This document shows, one piece after another, positions 44,589 through 52,193 of a DNA stretch of 64,000 nucleotides. This stretch comes from Streptomyces sp. DvalAA-43 (lineage in GTDB: Bacteria; Actinomycetota; Actinomycetes; Streptomycetales; Streptomycetaceae), in the NCBI RefSeq assembly GCF_900091725.1, contig NZ_FMBW01000046.1:45961-109960 (forward strand). Reading direction: 5' to 3'. Position 1 is the stretch's first letter, and each line of letters begins with the position of its first letter. The notes below the pieces were generated by a model. It made no database searches. It saw only the letters and a program-made list of their open reading frames with translations, and was not told the DNA's origin. The position numbers and the translations under genes are program-made.

Positions 44589-45326
44589 ATGTCCGCACGA
44601 GGTGCACGCGCCCGGCCGGGGCCACAAGGCCGCCGAGGGCGCCTGTTCGCCGTCGTCGTCACGGCGGCGCTGATCTGCGCCGCCGCCCTGCTGGGGCCCC
44701 GGTGGAGCAGCGGCGCCGACGGCAAGGCGGCCACGCCGTCCGTGTCCGGGAGTTCGCCGGGCACCGGCACGTTCGCCGTCGCCCGCGCGGACGCCCCGGA
44801 CTCCGGGAAGGGCCGGGCCAAGGGCGGCGGCAAGGCGTACCGCGTCGAGGTGGAGGACGGCTCGGGCGTCGACCCGGACCGGGCCGCCGCCGAGATCGCC
44901 CGGATCCTGGCCGCCCCGCGGGGCTGGTCGCACCACGGCGAGCAGAGCTTCCACCGGGTCGCCGAAGGACCGGCGGGGCTGGTCATCCGCATCGCCACCC
45001 CCGCGACCACCGACGCCCTCTGCGGGAAGGGCGGCCTCGACACCCACGGCGAGGTCAACTGCCGGGTCGGCATCGATGTCATGGTCAACCTCAAGCGCTG
45101 GCAGCAGGGATCGCCCGAGTTCCACGGCCCGCTCGCCGAGTACCGGGCCCTGATCATCAATCACGAGGTCGGCCACTGGCTGGGCCACGGCCATGAGACC
45201 TGTCCGGGCAAGGGCCGCCCCGCCCCCGCGATGATGCAGCAGATATACGGGCTGAAGGGGTGCGTCTCCAACGCCTGGCCGTACGACGCCAAGGGCCAGT
45301 ACCTGGGCGGCCCGCCGGTGCCGTGA
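44589..45326 (+). CDS. Membrane-anchored DUF3152 metzincin-like protein
   Basis: A 245-residue protein with an N-terminal hydrophobic anchor (about 19-36), a Gly/Ser/Lys-rich linker and a DUF3152 domain from about 83. The sequence NHEVGHWLGHGHETC contains the full metzincin zinc motif HExxHxxGxxH (His192, Glu193, His196, Gly199, His202), so it is probably a zinc peptidase outside the membrane. Four cysteines (145, 158, 205 and one near 223) could form disulfides. GGGGGAG precedes the ATG. Its substrate is unknown. Confidence 0.85.
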   Translation: MSARGARARPGPQGRRGRLFAVVVTAALICAAALLGPRWSSGADGKAATPSVSGSSPGTGTFAVARADAPDSGKGRAKGGGKAYRVEVEDGSGVDPDRAAAEIARILAAPRGWSHHGEQSFHRVAEGPAGLVIRIATPATTDALCGKGGLDTHGEVNCRVGIDVMVNLKRWQQGSPEFHGPLAEYRALIINHEVGHWLGHGHETCPGKGRPAPAMMQQIYGLKGCVSNAWPYDAKGQYLGGPPVP

Positions 45327-45362
45327 GCCGGACCGCGCAGGTAGGTGTGTCGTACCCGTGCG

Positions 45363-45989
45363 TCAGCTGCGGCGGAAGACCAGGCGGCCGCCGAGCACCG
45401 TCGCCACGCAGCTCCCGGCGCCCTCGGTGCGCAGCGCCGCCGGGTCCGGTACGCCGAACACCGCCAGGTCCGCGGGTCCGCCGACGGTCAGGGCCGACGC
45501 GAACGCCCCGGCCGGTTCCGGTACGGACGCCAGCGGGTCCAGCGAGACGTGGGCCGGTGCCGGGCCGGGGCCGTGGACGCGCAGGCCCGAGCGGGCGACC
45601 GCGGTGCGCACGGCGGGGCGGGCGAAGGGGCCCCGGACGGCGGTCGTGCCGTGCCGCAGCATCCGTTGCAGCCCGCGCCGGGCACTCGCGCCCCAGCGGG
45701 CCTCGTCCATGGGCAGTGCGGTGAGCGCGTCCCCGGTGAGCGGTTCGGTGCCGAGCTCGTCGGCCTCGCGCGGGTCCGGGTGGTAGGCGGCGTCCAGCAG
45801 TGCCGGGGCCGCCGCGTTCAGCAGCCCCGGGGTGATCAGCCCGGACCACCGCCGGATCCGGGCCCCCGGACGGGCGGCGGTCAGCTCCGCGTACGCGCCG
45901 ATGGCGATGACCAGGCCGCCGTCCACGGCCACGGCGTCCGCCCCGTCCGGGGCACCGCACACCGCGTCGGCGGCATGAACCGTCAGCAA
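45363..45989 (-). CDS. Short amidohydrolase-like protein lacking the metal site
   Basis: About 208 residues that look like the two ends of an imidazolonepropionase/aminofutalosine-deaminase-type amidohydrolase joined without the barrel. The N-terminal beta-sandwich (VAVDGGLVIAIGAYAEL) leads to GLITPGLLNAAAPAL, where true enzymes have PGFVNxHxH, so the metal histidines are missing. The C-terminus GPADLAVFGV and VLGGRLVFRR is the usual amidohydrolase ending. The start appears to be TTG, seven bases after the mqnC stop. It may be a non-catalytic relic or partner in the futalosine pathway. Confidence 0.65.
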   Translation of the reverse strand: MLTVHAADAVCGAPDGADAVAVDGGLVIAIGAYAELTAARPGARIRRWSGLITPGLLNAAAPALLDAAYHPDPREADELGTEPLTGDALTALPMDEARWGASARRGLQRMLRHGTTAVRGPFARPAVRTAVARSGLRVHGPGPAPAHVSLDPLASVPEPAGAFASALTVGGPADLAVFGVPDPAALRTEGAGSCVATVLGGRLVFRRS

Positions 45990-45996
45990 CGCCGGC

Positions 45997-47196
45997 TCAG
46001 TTGGCGTCGAGGAGCTTCAGCTCCGGGTGGGCCGTGCCGCCCTCGATCGCGGTGGACGAGATGTGCGAGACCACGCGCTCGTCGACCGGGTCGTTCGCCG
46101 GGTCGTCGTGGACGACGAGGTGCTCGTAGGTGGTGGCACGCTGGGCGGGCACCCGGTCCGCCTTGCGGATCAGGTCGATGATCTCCAGGCGGTTGGAGCG
46201 GTGCTTGGCACCGGCCGAGGAGACGACGTTCTCCTCCAGCATGATCGAGCCGAGGTCGTCGGCGCCGTAGTGCAGCGACAGCTGGCCGACCTCCTTGCCG
46301 GTGGTCAGCCAGGAGCCCTGGATGTGCGCGACGTTGTCCAGGAAGATCCGGGCGATGGCGATCATCCGCAGGTACTCGAAGAGCGTGGCCTGCGTCTGGC
46401 CCTTCAGCTTGTTGTTCTCGGGCTGGTACGTGTACGGGATGAACGCGCGGAAGCCGCCGGTGCGGTCCTGCACGTCGCGGATCATCCGCAGGTGCTCGAT
46501 GCGCTCGGCGTTGGTCTCGCCGGTGCCCATCAGCATGGTGGAGGTGGACTCGACACCGAGGCGGTGGGCGATCTCCATGATCTCCAGCCAGCGCTCGCCG
46601 GACTCCTTGAGCGGGGCGATCGCGGTGCGCGGCCGGGCGGGCAGCAGCTCGGCGCCGGCTCCGGCGAAGGAGTCGAGCCCGGCGGCGTGGATGCGGCTGA
46701 TGGCCTCTTCGGCGGAGACCTTGGAGATGCGGGCCATGTGCTCGATCTCGGAGGCGCCGAGGGAGTGGATGACCAGCTGCGGGAACGCCTGCTTGATCGC
46801 GGAGAAGTGCTTCTCGTAGTACTCGACGCCGTAGTCCGGATGGTGCCCGCCCTGGAACATGATCTGCGTACCGCCGAGTTCGACGGTCTCCGCGCAGCGG
46901 CGCAGGATGTCGTCGAGGTCGCGGGACCAGCCCTTGGCGGTGTCCTTCGGCGCGGCGTAGAACGCGCAGAACTTGCAGGCCGTGACACACACGTTCGTGT
47001 AGTTGATGTTGCGCTCGATGATGTACGTCGCGATGTGCTCCGTACCGGCGTAACGGCGGCGGCGTACGGCGTCGGCGGCCGCGCCCAGTGCGTGCAGCGG
47101 CGCCGAGCGGTAGAGGTCGAGCGCCTCCTCCGGAGAGATCCGACCGCCCTCGGCGGCTCGGTCGAGGATGGGCTGAAGGTCGGCCTTCTCGGTCAC
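45997..47196 (-). CDS. mqnC: Cyclic dehypoxanthinyl futalosine synthase
   Basis: A 399-residue radical-SAM enzyme of the futalosine menaquinone route, cyclising dehypoxanthine futalosine. The 4Fe-4S motif CxxxCxxC is at Cys70/74/77 (CVTACKFC). Other blocks are NINYTNVC, GGHHPDYGVEYYE and MGTGETNAERIEHL, typical of MqnC/MqnE. MqnE is similar, but the length and the ending EGGTAHPELKLLDAN favour MqnC. The start is GTG. The coupled downstream gene is the short amidohydrolase-like protein. Confidence 0.93.
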   Translation of the reverse strand: MTEKADLQPILDRAAEGGRISPEEALDLYRSAPLHALGAAADAVRRRRYAGTEHIATYIIERNINYTNVCVTACKFCAFYAAPKDTAKGWSRDLDDILRRCAETVELGGTQIMFQGGHHPDYGVEYYEKHFSAIKQAFPQLVIHSLGASEIEHMARISKVSAEEAISRIHAAGLDSFAGAGAELLPARPRTAIAPLKESGERWLEIMEIAHRLGVESTSTMLMGTGETNAERIEHLRMIRDVQDRTGGFRAFIPYTYQPENNKLKGQTQATLFEYLRMIAIARIFLDNVAHIQGSWLTTGKEVGQLSLHYGADDLGSIMLEENVVSSAGAKHRSNRLEIIDLIRKADRVPAQRATTYEHLVVHDDPANDPVDERVVSHISSTAIEGGTAHPELKLLDAN

Positions 47197-47268
47197 CGGG
47201 CTGTCACCTTTCGGCGGTTTTTCAACGGATCTACGGACCGGTTCAGCGTACGCCAGCCCCTTGCGGGG

Positions 47269-49065
47269 TCAGCCGCCGGACCGGCTCAGCGTGCCGTACG
47301 GCAGCCCCGCGCCCCGCTCCTCGGACCGGAACCGCAGGGTGCCGTCGGTGGCCCGGGTGAAGTGGACGTCGGTGGTGGTGGAGGTGCACAGGCCCGGGGT
47401 GCTGGGCCGGTCCGGGTCGGTGCGCTCATGGAGGGTCAGCTCCTCGGCGGTGCCGGAGGTGAGGCGGGCGACGCTGTTGCAGCTGACGGTGATCCCGAGT
47501 CCGGTGATCTCGGTGTTCATCCGGACCACGTCCGTGCCCGTCCTCCCCGCGGTGAAGACGGCGGTGAGGGTGCCGTGCGGCTCACCGGTGGTCTTCTCGG
47601 TGACCGGCCCCTTCCAGGTACCGATGAACTCCTTCGGGAGCTCGCTGATCCGCTCCGGGCCCGCCGTGCCCGACTCCGTGGGCTTCGAGGGCCCGCCGGA
47701 CGGGGTGGCGGCGGGCGGGGTGCTGCCCACGTCGCCGTCGGCGTTGTTCCGCGTGCCGCCGCCCGGCATCAGGTCGAAGAGGAACGCCCCGCCCACGGTC
47801 ACGGCCGCGAGCGCGCCCGCCACCGCGAGGGCGACGGTGCAGCTCAGCCGCCTCCCCCGGTCCGCGTCCGGCCGGTCCTGGCCGGGGTCCGCGCCGACCG
47901 TGACGGAGAAGCGGGGGTCGGAGGTGCGTGGTCCGGGCAGCCCGGAGGCGTCGGCCCGGGGCGGCGGCCCGGACGTCCCCGCGGTCGCGGGCCACGAGGG
48001 CAGCACGCCCGGGTGGGACAGCCGGGTCGGGTCGTGCGTACGGAAGGGCTCGGGCGGCGACCCGAACCCGCCGCCCACGCCCCCGTTCGGGCCGTAGCCG
48101 CCCCCGGCGTCGCTCGCGTCCCACGCCGCGCCGCTGAACGGCACCGGCCCCGACTGCACCGGAGCGTCCTGCGGCTCCAGGTCCAGCAGCGCGACCGCCG
48201 TCCGGCTGACCTCGCGCACCAGCGGTCCGGGCAGCCAGCCGGCCGCCACCAGCGCGGCGGCCCCGCCCGGTGCCAGCCACCGGGCCAGCTCCATGGGCGT
48301 GGGCCGGTCCGCGGGCTCCTTCTCCAGGCACCCGGCGACCACCTCCAGCAGATCGCCCTCCAGCTCCCCGAGTTCGGGCTCCTCGTGCACCACCTTGTAG
48401 AGGAGTACGGCCGAGGAGTCGCCGAGGAAGGGAGCGGCACCGGTCGCCGCGTACGCGAGCACCGCGCCGAGCGAGAAGACATCGGCCGCGCCCGACATGT
48501 CGACGCCCCGGATCTGCTCCGGCGCCATGTAGCCGGGCGAGCCGACCGAGACCCCGGTGGAGGTGAGCGAGGCGGTGGCGCCCATCGCGTGGGCGATCCC
48601 GAAGTCGATCAGGCGGGGGCCGTCCAGAGCCAGCAGTACGTTGGACGGCTTCACATCACGGTGGATGACGCCCTGCGCGTGCACCGCGGCCAGCGCCTCG
48701 CCGAGTCCGGCGCCCAGCGTCCGTACCGCGTTCTCGGGCAGCGGCCCGTGCTCGGCGACCGCGGCGGAGAGCGCGGGGCCGGCCACGTAGCCGGTGGCGA
48801 CCCACGGAATGGGCGCGTCCGGGTCGGCGTCCAGGACCGGGGCCGTCCACTGCGCGCCGATCCGCCGTGCCGAGTCCACCTCGCGCCGGAAGCGCGCGCG
48901 GAACTGCTCGTCGAGGGCGAAATGCGGGTGCACGACCTTGACGGCGACGGTGCGCCCGCCCGCGCTGCGCCCCAGATAGACCCGGCCCATGCCGCCCGCA
49001 CCGAGCCTGCCGAGCAATCGGTAGGCACCGATGGTCAGCGGTTCGCCGGCTTCCAGCGGCTGCAT
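47269..49065 (-). CDS. Membrane Ser/Thr protein kinase
   Basis: A 598-residue Hanks-type kinase. The glycine loop is GRLGAGGMGRVYLG, followed by catalytic Lys43 (VAVKVV), HRDVKPSN at 135-142, DFG at 154-156 and the activation segment through GSPGYMAPEQ. A Pro/Gly-rich juxtamembrane region (about 300-405) leads to one membrane helix (about 408-430), then an extracellular domain with no PASTA repeats; that domain resembles lipid- or cell-wall-sensing folds only loosely. GGGGGAG precedes the ATG. No substrate is evident. The ending is RSGG. Confidence 0.9.
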   Translation of the reverse strand: MQPLEAGEPLTIGAYRLLGRLGAGGMGRVYLGRSAGGRTVAVKVVHPHFALDEQFRARFRREVDSARRIGAQWTAPVLDADPDAPIPWVATGYVAGPALSAAVAEHGPLPENAVRTLGAGLGEALAAVHAQGVIHRDVKPSNVLLALDGPRLIDFGIAHAMGATASLTSTGVSVGSPGYMAPEQIRGVDMSGAADVFSLGAVLAYAATGAAPFLGDSSAVLLYKVVHEEPELGELEGDLLEVVAGCLEKEPADRPTPMELARWLAPGGAAALVAAGWLPGPLVREVSRTAVALLDLEPQDAPVQSGPVPFSGAAWDASDAGGGYGPNGGVGGGFGSPPEPFRTHDPTRLSHPGVLPSWPATAGTSGPPPRADASGLPGPRTSDPRFSVTVGADPGQDRPDADRGRRLSCTVALAVAGALAAVTVGGAFLFDLMPGGGTRNNADGDVGSTPPAATPSGGPSKPTESGTAGPERISELPKEFIGTWKGPVTEKTTGEPHGTLTAVFTAGRTGTDVVRMNTEITGLGITVSCNSVARLTSGTAEELTLHERTDPDRPSTPGLCTSTTTDVHFTRATDGTLRFRSEERGAGLPYGTLSRSGG

Positions 49066-49558
49066 ATGGACTCCCCCTGTGGACCGGGCCGGACCTCCGA
49101 CCGAAGCCTAGGGGGCGAAGGTCATCAGGTCACAGAGGAAACCATCCGCCTATTTCGCCCCTAAGGGAACGAACAACGGCTTTCGACACAACAAAAGGCG
49201 TGAATGCGTCGTTCACCCGAGCGATTACGGGTTCCGGCCGGGACGTGCCGCGACATCCTCCGGGAATCGGCTATTCGACGCGAATTCACCCGAATCGAGG
49301 CCGGACCGGCAGAAGGACCGACAGAAGGAGCGGGAGAAGGAACAGGAGAAGGAGCAAGAGAGGGACTGGGAGAAGAGCGGCGAGAGGGGAAGGGTGCGGA
49401 GAGAGAAGAGAAGGGCGGGGAGGCAGAAGGGCGGGGGCGGATAAGCGGCCCGGGAAGTACAGGATTCATCTATTGCCCCGCATATCCCGGGCGCTCCCGC
49501 CGCGAGCGCCCTCGCTGCAGGCGCCCCTGCGTCGTCGCCTCCCCGCCCCGCCGCCCGG
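49066..49558. other. Gene-free region between mqnA and the kinase gene, with purine tract
   Basis: These 493 bases contain no gene I would defend. Near 49140-49200 is an A-rich stretch that probably includes the kinase promoter on the minus strand. From 49311 to 49443 the plus strand is almost entirely purine with degenerate GGAGAAGGA-type repeats (separate entry). Open frames across it merely translate the simple repeat. Confidence 0.5.
49311..49443. repeat. Polypurine/polypyrimidine simple-repeat tract
   Basis: About 130 bases in which the plus strand is overwhelmingly A and G, built from degenerate units such as GGAGAAGGAACA and GGAGAAGGAGCA. Mirror-like purine tracts can form triplex (H-form) DNA and can stall polymerases. 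It lies just downstream of mqnA and upstream of the kinase gene. Confidence 0.75.
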
Positions 49559-50437
49559 TCAGCCGCCGAGCAGCTCGACCTTCACGTCCGCCGGGAAGCC
49601 GGTCGTCGGACCGACCCGGCGCGCGAACTCCCGCACACCCGCCAGCTGGTCCGGGCCGAAGCGGAAGTCCAGGGTCGTGAAGTACCGCTCCAGCACCTCC
49701 GAGTCGAAGGCCTCCCAGCGCGCCGCCTGCTCCGCGACCTTGGTGACCTCCTCCAGGGAGAGGTCCCGCGAGGCCAGGAAGGCCTCGTGCACCTTGTTCA
49801 CGTGGTGGGGTTCGGCCGCCAGGTAGTCCTTGCGGGCCGCCCAGACCGCGAAGACGAACGGCAGCCCGGTCCACTCCTTCCACATCTGGCCCAGGTCGTG
49901 GACCTGGAGGCCGAGCCTGGGCGCGTCGTGCAGATGGGCGCGCAGCGCGGCGTCGCCGATCAGCACGGCGGCGTCCGCCTCCTGCATCATCACCCCGAGG
50001 TCCGGCGGGCAGGTGTAGTAGTCCGGGCTGACCCCGTACCGCTCGGAGAGCAGCAGTTGGGCCAGGCGTACGGAGGTGCGCGAGGTCGAGCCGAGCGCCA
50101 CCCGGGCCCGGTCCAGCTGGTCCAGCGGCACCTGCGACACGATCACGCACGACATGACGGGCCCGTCGCAGCCCACCGCGATGTCGGGGAAGGCGACCAG
50201 GTCGTCGGCGTTGCGCAGGAACTCCACCAGCGTGACGGGGCCGATGTCCAGATCGCCCCTGATCAGCTGCTCGCTGAGCTTCTCCGGGGTGTCCTTCGAG
50301 AGCTCCAGGTCGAGCAGGGTCCCGGTACGTGCCAGGCCCCAGTACAGGGGAAGGCAGTTCAGGAACTGGATGTGGCCGACGCGCGGCCGGGTGCGACGGT
50401 CGTCGCCTGCGACGGTTGAGACGGTTGAATTGTCCAC
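49559..50437 (-). CDS. mqnA: Chorismate dehydratase (futalosine pathway)
   Basis: A 292-residue MqnA-family protein with a periplasmic-binding-protein fold, converting chorismate to 3-enolpyruvylbenzoate, the first step of the futalosine route. Family blocks include RVGHIQFLNCLPLYWGL, RGDLDIGPVTLVEFLRN and ALGSTSRTSVRLAQLLL. EADAAVLIGDAAL follows. The start is a GTG at 50437 with no strong ribosome site. It lies near a cold-shock gene, as in S. coelicolor. Confidence 0.92.
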   Translation of the reverse strand: MDNSTVSTVAGDDRRTRPRVGHIQFLNCLPLYWGLARTGTLLDLELSKDTPEKLSEQLIRGDLDIGPVTLVEFLRNADDLVAFPDIAVGCDGPVMSCVIVSQVPLDQLDRARVALGSTSRTSVRLAQLLLSERYGVSPDYYTCPPDLGVMMQEADAAVLIGDAALRAHLHDAPRLGLQVHDLGQMWKEWTGLPFVFAVWAARKDYLAAEPHHVNKVHEAFLASRDLSLEEVTKVAEQAARWEAFDSEVLERYFTTLDFRFGPDQLAGVREFARRVGPTTGFPADVKVELLGG

Positions 50438-50851
50438 ATCGCGAGGCTAGACCCGTGGCGCGATCCCGGCGGCACCGGGGGCGCGGGGCACATCTGATCC
50501 CACTCCCCGGGAGTGCGGATCACCCGTTCGGGGACATGGATGCCGCCCGGGTGGAACCGGAACCGCTTCCGGACACTCCGGAGGTCTCCTCCGTACCCCT
50601 CGAAGTCGCCTCTCCGACACCCTCCGGCAGGCCCTCTTCGTCAGCTCATCGGCATGGCAATCAAACATCCGAGTGAAGTGATCTTTCCCTCTACCGTTCG
50701 ATACACGCTGCGTGCTAGGCTCGACGCAAGTTGCAGTTTGGTTTCCCTTGCAGTACAGAGCCTGCGGAGCATGTAACCCGCAGGCTTTTGTAGTTTTCAG
50801 ACTTCTTTGCAGGTTCTGGAGCAGGGCAACCCTTTGGCCCAAGGAGGGCTT
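50438..50851. other. Divergent region between mqnA and the cold-shock gene
   Basis: These 414 bases hold no gene. The half near the cold-shock gene is AT-richer and holds a possible -10 (TAGGCT, 50716-50721), three TTGCAG copies (50731, 50749, 50807) and a terminator-like hairpin (50759-50797), so the cold-shock mRNA probably has a leader of about 120 bases. Confidence 0.6.
50759..50797 (+). promoter_or_regulatory. Terminator-like hairpin in the cold-shock leader (attenuator candidate)
   Basis: AGCCTGCGG and CCGCAGGCT form a perfect 9-base stem with a 10-base loop, followed by TTTGTAGTTTT. Located between the likely promoter and the start codon, it could stop transcription conditionally (attenuation, for example temperature-dependent) or define a small RNA of about 70 bases. 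Confidence 0.6.
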
Positions 50852-51055
50852 ATGGCTACCGGAACCGTCAAGTGGTTCAACGCTGAAAAGGGCTTCGGCT
50901 TCATCGCCCAGGACGGCGGCGGCCCGGATGTCTTCGTCCACTACTCCGCGATCAACGCGTCCGGGTTCCGCTCCCTCGAGGAGAACCAGGTCGTGAACTT
51001 CGACGTCACTCAGGGACCCAAGGGTCCGCAGGCTGAGAACGTCACCCCGGCCTAG
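50852..51055 (+). CDS. Cold-shock protein (CspA family)
   Basis: A 67-residue single cold-shock domain that binds single-stranded nucleic acid and acts as an RNA chaperone. RNP1 KGFGFI and RNP2 VFVHY are intact, in a typical five-stranded barrel sequence beginning MATGTVKWFNAEKGF. AAGGAGG seven bases before the ATG is an ideal ribosome site. A clear terminator follows. Beside mqnA this is the ScoF-type gene of Streptomyces. Confidence 0.97.
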   Translation: MATGTVKWFNAEKGFGFIAQDGGGPDVFVHYSAINASGFRSLEENQVVNFDVTQGPKGPQAENVTPA

Positions 51056-51095
51056 TTGCCCGGGTCGGCCGATCGCGGCCGGCTAGTAGTACCCA

Positions 51096-51143
51096 AGGAG
51101 CCCCGCTCCTCCGCCTCGGCGGGGAACGGGGCTCCTGCCTTTT
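51096..51143 (+). terminator. Terminator after the cold-shock gene
   Basis: AGGAGCCCCG and CGGGGCTCCT pair, with an inner CCGC/GCGG stem, followed by CCTTTTCC. It starts 41 bases after the stop. Confidence 0.85.
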
Positions 51144-51292
51144 CCGTTCCTCCGCATCTTCCGACGCCCGTCTTTTCTTCCGGTGCCCGGCCGTTCTCTT
51201 CCGGCCCCGGCCACGGAACCACGGCGCCTGCCCGGCCGCAGGAGCGCGGCGCTTGACCTTGACACCGTGTGAAGCGGTGACGTGGAGACATC

Positions 51293-52120
51293 ATGTTCAC
51301 CATCGGAGACTTCGCCCGGTACGGACGGGTGTCGGCCCGGATGCTGCGTCATTACGACGCCATCGGGCTGCTGCCGCCCGACCGTACCGACCCCGCCACC
51401 GGCTACCGCTTCTACGGAGCCGCCCAGCTCGCCCGCCTCAACCGGATCATCGCCCTCAAGGATCTCGGCTTCACGCTCCAGCAGGTGCGGGCCATCCTCG
51501 ACGAGCAGGTGGGGCCGGAGGAGCTGCGCGGGATGCTGCGGCTGCGCCGGGCGGAGCTGGAGGAGGCCGTGCGGGCGGCGGCCGCCCGGCTGGCGCAGGT
51601 CGAGGCGAGGCTCCGGTCCATCGAGAGGGAGGGACGCATGTCCATGGACGATGTCGTCGTCAGGAATGTCGCCGCGGTACGGGTCGCCGAGCTGGCGGGC
51701 ACCGCGGCCGGCTACGAGCCGGAGGACATCACTCCGGTGATCGGCCCGTTGTACGACCGGCTGTTCCCGTTGCTGGGCGAGGCGGGCGTCAGCCCGAGCG
51801 GTCCCGGGATCGCGTACTACGAGGACGCCCCGGAGAGCGGCGGCGCGGTCGTCGTCCACGCGGGGGTCACGGTCTCCGCCCCGGTGGGCCCGCTGGGCGA
51901 CACCGGGGTCACGGTGGTCGAGCTGCCCCCGTTCGAGGCGGCCACCATCGTGCACCGGGGGTCGATGGACGGCGTACTGCCGACGTCCCAGGCCCTGGCC
52001 CGCTGGATCGATGCCAACGGCTACCGGTCCGCGGGGTACGCCCGGGAGGTCAGCCTGGAGTGCCCCGAGGACCCGGACAAGTGGGTGACGGAGCTCCAGG
52101 AGCCGGTCACCGGGGCCTGA
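51293..52120 (+). CDS. MerR-family regulator with GyrI-like effector domain
   Basis: A 275-residue multidrug-responsive type MerR protein. The N-terminal winged helix (MFTIGDFARYGRVSARMLRHYDAIGLL, residues 1-27, then YRFYGAAQLARLNRI) is followed by the dimer coiled coil to about 115 and a C-terminal domain of about 150 residues like the BmrR/GyrI effector-binding fold (VTVVELPPFEAATIVHRGSM). It probably binds a cationic or hydrophobic compound. GGAG precedes the ATG. TTGACC-TTGACA and the inverted repeat CACCG-N7-CGGTG lie just upstream and may be its own promoter and operator. No output gene is adjacent. Confidence 0.88.
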   Translation: MFTIGDFARYGRVSARMLRHYDAIGLLPPDRTDPATGYRFYGAAQLARLNRIIALKDLGFTLQQVRAILDEQVGPEELRGMLRLRRAELEEAVRAAAARLAQVEARLRSIEREGRMSMDDVVVRNVAAVRVAELAGTAAGYEPEDITPVIGPLYDRLFPLLGEAGVSPSGPGIAYYEDAPESGGAVVVHAGVTVSAPVGPLGDTGVTVVELPPFEAATIVHRGSMDGVLPTSQALARWIDANGYRSAGYAREVSLECPEDPDKWVTELQEPVTGA

Positions 52121-52129
52121 CCCGGCGAG

Positions 52130-52178
52130 CGGCTCCGGGCCGGAAGGGGGCACGAGGCGCCCCTCCGGCCCGGAGCCG
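52130..52178. terminator. Bidirectional hairpin between MerR and amidohydrolase genes
   Basis: A perfect 15-base stem, CGGCTCCGGGCCGGA with TCCGGCCCGGAGCCG, around a 19-base loop between convergent genes. Confidence 0.75.
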
Positions 52179-52193
52179 TCGCGCTCCTCGCCG

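Noticed and set aside
49204..49826. Arg/Gly/Glu-rich open frames across the purine tract
   Set aside because: They only translate a simple repeat, overlap mqnA and lack ribosome sites.
51253..51283. Precise MerR-type 19-base-spacer promoter upstream of the MerR gene
   Set aside because: A TTGACC/TTGACA -35 and a short dyad are visible, but no acceptable -10 at 19 bases, so I only mention it in the gene entry.
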